Source: Diphasiastrum complanatum (Eukaryota > Streptophyta > Lycopodiopsida > Lycopodiales > Lycopodiaceae). Taken from it: a stretch of 64,000 bases of DNA. The notes beneath the pieces are model-generated. The model had not been told where the DNA came from and did no database searches. It saw nothing but the letters and a program-made list of their open reading frames with translations. The stretch's first letter is position 1; each line of letters starts with the position of its first letter. The position numbers and the translations under genes are program-made. The DNA is taken from positions 38,806,015 to 38,870,014 of the forward strand of contig CM055110.1 of the NCBI GenBank assembly GCA_029204225.1, written 5' to 3'. Shown here one piece after another: positions 58,680 through 64,000 of this stretch.

Positions 58680-60283
58680 TAAATATCTAAAACTTGGTCA
58701 TCTTTTTCGGTCGTTTTATCCTCTTGGGATGCAATAACTTCATTTGAACGATTTGCCTCTTCATCTAACATATTTTTGTCGGCTAAACCTCCCAATTCAG
58801 CTTTCTCATGATGAATCAGAGGCATGGGCTCCAAAGATGTGCTTTGACACTTATCATTCAAAGCAAGAGCCTGACAACCAACCTCCTGCTGGAAGCTCAT
58901 GCAGGGCTGCCATGCGCATTTCAATATATCGCACTTGGGTTTCATCAAGTTCCAGGGCTACGCAATTTCTTCGGGATTTTACAGCACATAATGTCGTAGT
59001 ACCTACATAAACCAATGCATTTTATCGCCCATATTCACAATAATATTTGAAAAATAAATCAATGTAAAAAACATAACGACAATTTCTAATATTGGTTCCA
59101 ACAAATAGATTCAGTAGCCATTCATCCTGGTTTGAAAATAAGGTAATCAGTTTATTTATTAGGAGTTGAGGCTTTTGGTAAGGGTTGACAAGAGCGTGAG
59201 ATCCCTCAATGTGCCCCCTCAATGTGCCTCAACTTGCGTGTTGTCACGACATTGTTGCAATCTTCATTGAAATGAGCCTTTACACGCTTCTTTTCTAGAC
59301 CATCAAAGTAACAAATGCTAATCATTTCAAATGAACTCAAGAGCCTCGACCTTGGTGCATAGCTTATATTTGTTTTGTGCTTGCAGAAAATATATTTATA
59401 AGCAAATATATTCTTTTGTTCGCAAATATATTCCTTTGTTCGAAAAAATATATTTGTAAGCAAATATGTTTATTTTATATTCCCAAAACTTTATTATGTA
59501 AAACTCACCACATCATGTTTTCAGCTCCATGGGTGTGCTCCTTTCAAGATGCAAGCACTGATGTTGTAAATGAGCCATCGTCAGTACCTTGAAATCTGCA
59601 ACCATCTTTGATATATGTTTTAATGTAAATGCTTTTTCATCATTAATAGAATTTGGCAATCGAAATCCATAAGGAATATCAGCAATGGCAAGGTTGTAAT
59701 CCTTTTGTGGCAGAATAGATATCATCTCTTGTGCATCTCCAACATAGAATTTATAGTACACAAGGTTTATTGTGGGATCATTATTCATGAAGGTTTTTTT
59801 TTAGTGATTGGCAGGGTTTAAGACTCTTCTGATGAACATAGATACACGGAACATTGTTTTGGAGCTTTCTTCCACGTCAGTGCTCGTCCATTCAATGAAG
59901 CCATAGTGTCTAATGCATTATTAGGTGGAACTAACTGCCATACAATCAGACAACAGACTTCACAGCCAATAAATATCAAGAACAGACTGGACAGACATGT
60001 AACTACAAATCTCGATTCTCATGCGCTCTTGTTTGGCCCTCTCAATATGCATTGAAAAAATTGGTGGACAATCAATTGCATCCACACTGTTCACCCGCTT
60101 TGGATGTAAAAAGCATAAATCATCACTTTAGTACTAAAACAGACTACCAACTAAAAAAAAAAAAAAAAAAAACAATTATCAATTATCACCTTGAAATTTT
60201 TGAATGACAAGAAAAACTCTAAAATGGCAGCATGGGAGCTTGAAATAGGATAGTTTCTTATGACTTCCTCCCAGCTTTTAAAC
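58680..60283 (-). pseudogene. DNA amino-methyltransferase-like multi-exon gene, decayed
   Basis: Minus-strand exons. (a) 60283-60190, gt-ag bounded: FKSWEEVIRNYPISSSHAAI. (b) About 60108-59970: VNSVDAIDCPPIFSMHIERA, KQERMRIEICSYMSV, then a stop. (c) About 59900-59588: GFIEWTSTDVEESSKTMFRV, a stop beside a poly-A run, VYYKFYVGDAQEMISILPQK, DYNLAIADIPYGFRLPNS, donor gtactg. (d) About 59200-59092: VNPYQKPQLLINKLITLF, DEWLLNLF. (e) 59002-58854: GTTTLCAVKSRRNCVALELD, ETQVRYIEMRMA, stop. DIPY is motif IV, NPYQKP is motif X and LLNLF-G-TT is motif I, the IV-X-I order of beta-class N4-cytosine/N6-adenine methyltransferases. The donor after LLNLFVG reads ga, not gt, and a late frameshift precedes an acidic tail to 58680. 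Target and substrate are unknown. Confidence 0.6.
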
Positions 60284-60289
60284 CTAACA

Positions 60290-61240
60290 AATCATAAAAA
60301 ATGATCAACAACATATTACTTTCTGCAAAAAAATCGACTCAAAAATGCATGACTTAGGCTATTTTGCATTTAGGATTTCGATATGGCGCGTATCGTATTT
60401 CATGTAACAATCTTCGTTATTCCAAATCTTCGTTATATCGACATAAAGACATAACCTAACTTAAAATAAACCAGAGTTGAGATATCGATACGACATATCG
60501 AGATTCTTTTTCACTACATTGAGGCCGAGCAGTGGCAAATCATATAAAGAAGCATAAATGTAAGTGTGCCACTCAAGCTTCACGAACTTCAAAAGGCAAC
60601 CCTAACCAAGCATAAAAACGTACATTTTGAACTAAAATAAGACTTATCAGAGAAACTGTTGATTAATATATTTCATTCTTCCTACTCTCGTTTTCATTTT
60701 TCGTGAGGGAAAGATTTTTTTTTTTTTAGTTCTGATCAAAAAGAGAAAATTCAATTAGCTTATTGGAATTTTGGACATCTAATCAAATAAGGTTCAATGG
60801 GCCAATCAAACTACTAATCCAAAATGGTCCTGCCAACATTGACAACATTAGTAAAAATCATCCATATCTCCAAATCTGGCATCTCATGGGATTGAAAAAA
60901 TGAAAATGCATTTGTCAGCTCTGTTCTGGGAAAGAAAGTGACCAAGGAGGACTTTATCTTTCATTGTCCTACATTCCATCAAATCAGGGGGAGATGTCAT
61001 TTCCATATAGAGAGAAGTCAGTGACTCTTTGTTCTTCAGTCTCCTATGAAGATCAAAGATGTGTGGTTTTGCTAATTTAATAGATGCTTTGTAGCATAGG
61101 ACTGATCATTGACAATGGGTCCTGTTCGAAAATTGAGGATGATGCTGATATGGCCACCCCAACTCTCTCATAGGGACCATAGATGATGACGATATCTTAT
61201 GATGACATTCACAACTACACGATGATGTGAACCCAATGAC
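60290..61240. other. non-coding interval
   Basis: Includes a poly-A/T run near 60714-60728. No exon recognised upstream of 60283 on the minus strand, though short 5' exons could be missed. Confidence 0.35.
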
Positions 61241-61243
61241 CTC

Positions 61244-61255
61244 GCTCTGATACCA
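61244..61255 (-). other. copia primer-binding site
   Basis: gctctgatacca next to an LTR start TGTTGTGATATTAG at 61257. Confidence 0.82.
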
Positions 61256-61256
61256 C

Positions 61257-62075
61257 TGTTGTGATATTAGATTATCGAATGTTCGTTGTGTAGGAGAATT
61301 CAAGCAATCGCAATTCACTAATGCAAAGCTCAGATGGAACTGACCTATCTGGTTGAAGCTACTGCTTCATTCCACGATCAGACATCCTTCGAACTACGGA
61401 TAGCTACTACTTATCTGATGTTGATTTATGAATAGTAGATAATGTCTAATGATAGCAAAAATATATCTACTACTAACAAGCAAGCATCATCAAACATTTA
61501 GAGATTGCATATGATAGAGTAGAGCGCTACAACTTGTCTATATTCAAGTATACAACCATAATTCTTTTGAGCCTTGTTTGTTTCCCAAATCAACGCATCG
61601 ACACAAGAGAGGTGTGCTCTCTCACGAATAAGACCAGCTACTGCTAATTCTATGTATCTTGTAGCTAGCTACTACTCGTTACATCTCACTCTTTTCTTCT
61701 TACGATGATCCAATACATTTATCATGGCAGGTGGGAATACAAGATTAATTTACTAATTGTTATAAGAGAGGTTTAAGCTAAACATCGGTTAACCATGTCT
61801 CTCTCCTGTTCGTCACTTTACGATTGAGCATGAAGATTTCATGCTTGTCGAACTGAGGTCCCTATAGTTCAGCCTTGTTTGATAATGTGTGTTGATCCTC
61901 ACTTCTTGTTCAAGTTCTGGTGACTGCTCGATGTGTCCGCATGTTCCGATATGTCGGTCACTTCGGCTGAGTCGCAAAAAATGTGAAGAGTGCAAAAGTC
62001 TTCACAAAACTGATGCTAAGAAGAAAATAAGCTAAGTGTCAGATTTTTCAGGATTATGCGAACTGTGCAACACAC
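61257..62075 (-). repeat. probable copia LTR (right end uncertain)
   Basis: Begins TGTTGTG beside the primer site. A possible end is the text caacaca near 62070, before the RNase H coding region. No second copy in the window. Confidence 0.45.
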
Positions 62076-62183
62076 AGTTCAAATATGCAAACTGTGTAGA
62101 ATCTAGTTCAAAACATGCAGTAGTCTCAAAATGCAAGGAAAAATACTAAAACTTTAAAATAGAAACTTAAGGTTTCTTTAGCT

Positions 62184-64000
62184 CTATCTTAAAGCGGGTA
62201 TTTTTCTAATTTTCAAGCTCATCCTTTGCCTTTCAAACATAGTCTTGTTCAAGGGTTTTTTGAATATGTCAGCCACCATCCGCTTGGTTGGAACAAAAAT
62301 GGTCTTCAGCTCATTTCTCTGAACTAGATCTCTAATCAAATGATATCTTATAGTAATGTGTTTCGTTTTGGAATGAAACATTGGATCCTTCGTCAGATGT
62401 GTTGTCCATGTGTAGGATCAGTGACACATTGGTGTTTTCTCCTAGTCCATCTAAGAAGTATTTGATCCATGTTAGATCATTAGCCATTTTGGCTGTAGCT
62501 ACATATTCTGCCTCACAGGATGATTGGGCAGTTATGGTCTACTTTCTGCTGATCCAAATAATAGCTGCATCGGCTGCTATGGTGCATCCTCCTGAGACGC
62601 TTTTACTATCGTCCTTCAGGGATGCCCAACTTGCATCATTGTAGGATTCAACCTTGAATCATGCATCTTGACATTAGCATAGCATAGTCCTTTGTGTTCT
62701 ACAGGTATTGCAGAATCCTCTTGGCAATTTTCCAGTGTGTCGGACCTAGGTTGATGTTGAATTGGCTCAGTTGGAACACTGGCATAGGCAATGTTTGGCC
62801 TTGCATTTTCTGCCAAGTACATCAAAGAACCGATAAGCCTTCTGTAAGGCTTGTGATGCATTGCTTGTCATTTTGCATCATCTCTGAGATAGTTTTCATT
62901 TGTCAGCACTGTGTCATAAACCACTGGAGTATTTACTCCTTTGCAATATGTCATTTCAAAATCATCAATGATCTTTTGAATGTATCTTGATTGGTGTAGA
63001 TATGATTTCCCACCTTCAAGATCTATGTCGATCTGCAAGCCCAAGTAGCACTTTACTTTTTCTAGGTCCAATATTTCGAGGTGCCACATAGACACCGATG
63101 ATGATGATCTTTCCATCTATGATCTTTACATAGACATTATAATCGGCCATCAAAGGCTAGAAGCATGAGGATTTGAGTGCTTGATCCTTCTTTTTGTACC
63201 ACTGCCTGGTAGACTACTACAGTCCGTAGATGCTTCTATGCATTTTGCAAGCATAGTTAGCAAATGACTTGCAGGTAAAACTTGGTGGCTGGTCCATATT
63301 GACCTCTTCTTTCAACTCTCCATGTAGAAATTTGTTTTCTCGTCCACAATATGGATCTTCAAATCATAGGTTGCTGCATATGCAAACAATATGCGTATAG
63401 ATGTGTGCTTTACAACAAGAGAAAATGTCTCAATATAGTCGCCATACTTTTGTGAGAAATCCTTTGCAACTAGTCTGGCTTTGTATCTCGATACGTTGTC
63501 GTCTGGTCCATAATTGTATTTGTAGATCCACTTGCATTTGACAATCTTTTTGTCAGCTGGTACTGGTTCAAGAGTCCAGACCTTGTTTGCTTGCATAGAG
63601 TGCATTTCTTCCTCCATTGCTTTTATCCACTTGTCCTTGTCGAAACTGTCGATAGCTTCTTTATAAGCTTGTGGTTGACCACTAAATCCACAAAACTCTT
63701 AATGTTGTAGAAGTTGAGCTGTCAAGCACAAATCTGATTGGTGCTCTTCTTTCTCTCATGGATCTCCTTGGAGATTGAACTGGCACTTTGATGGCTTTGC
63801 CTTTGTCGAGTGTCTTGCCTTTGTCAACTGCAGAGCTATTGTGTGTAGCAGGTGTCCTAGGTATAGGTTGCATGTCGGGTTGCTCTTCATCCAAACCGTC
63901 ATTCAGTCCATCTAAAATTTGAACATTTTCATCTGGATGCTCAGGGTTTGCTCCCTCTATCGATGCTTGCCAAGAATTTTGTAGCCAACTTGATCTTTGT
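62184..64000 (-). pseudogene. copia element 6, RT and RNase H, runs off the window
   Basis: Minus strand: integrase-RT linker (SPRRSMRERRAPIRFV, 63682-63894), RT N-half (KKIVKCKWIYKYNYGPDD, SRYKARLVAKDFSQKYGD, 63312-63617), a palm region where the expected YVDD reads YVAP (63081-63096), CYLGLQIDIDLEGGKSYLHQ (62868-63116), PYRRLIGSLMYLAENARPNI, and RNase H (QSSCEAEYVATAKMAND, then FHSKTKHITIRYHLIRD, 62184-62381). Broken by several shifts. Related to the piece at 35987-36640. Confidence 0.85.

Overview
This is nuclear DNA of a land plant. Coding regions are split by short gt-ag introns, two intact aldo-keto reductase genes have plant-type sequence, and most of the rest is decayed Ty1/copia and Ty3/gypsy retrotransposon DNA with long dinucleotide microsatellites. 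The lineage cannot be fixed from the sequence. A large-genome plant such as a fern, lycophyte or gymnosperm would fit, but this is inference.

Layout. 1-4.8 kb: a decayed intron-containing gene of unrecognised family with a cysteine cluster and in-frame TGA stops, then a small unrecognised reading frame. 4.86-10.5 kb: a structurally complete minus-strand copia element (LTRs, iMet-type primer site, 5-bp target duplication) whose reverse transcriptase has been replaced by unrelated sequence. 11.0-12.2 kb: a broken minus-strand gene of unrecognised family. 12.5-16.5 kb: a 5'-truncated plus-strand copia element. 17.6-20.5 kb: microsatellites, an unrecognised ORF pair and a copia protease scrap. 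21.2-22.3 kb: minus-strand exons with a ParB-like look, head to head with aldo-keto reductase gene 1 (22.6-25.2 kb, plus strand, five exons, 317 aa). 27-37 kb: a mosaic of copia, LINE and gypsy pieces, with tandem primer-site copies and palindromic repeats. 38.0-38.3 kb: the tail of an unknown two-exon gene. 39.1-45.1 kb: a second full-length minus-strand copia element. 45.1-46.5 kb: a 550-bp near-palindrome followed by an orphan LTR. 46.5-50.2 kb: repeats and AT-rich DNA. 50.3-53.2 kb: aldo-keto reductase gene 2 (minus strand, identical exon lengths, copia remnant in intron 1). 54.4-56.7 kb: a decayed gypsy element. 56.9-57.9 kb: a solo LTR. 58.7-60.3 kb: exons of a decayed amino-methyltransferase-like gene. 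61.3-64 kb: a copia element running off the window.

The two aldo-keto reductases form a convergent inverted pair about 25 kb apart and are the only host genes whose reading frames look intact. They probably make cytosolic NADPH-dependent carbonyl reductases. The most unusual content is the pair of decaying minus-strand gene fragments at 21.2-22.3 kb and 58.7-60.3 kb. The second carries recognisable motifs IV, X and I of beta-class DNA amino-methyltransferases split by introns. The first carries a segment resembling the end of a ParB-type domain. Whether they are halves of one ParB-methyltransferase family is a hypothesis. Many broken frames carry TGA where family members have an arginine codon, as expected from deamination of methylated CGA.
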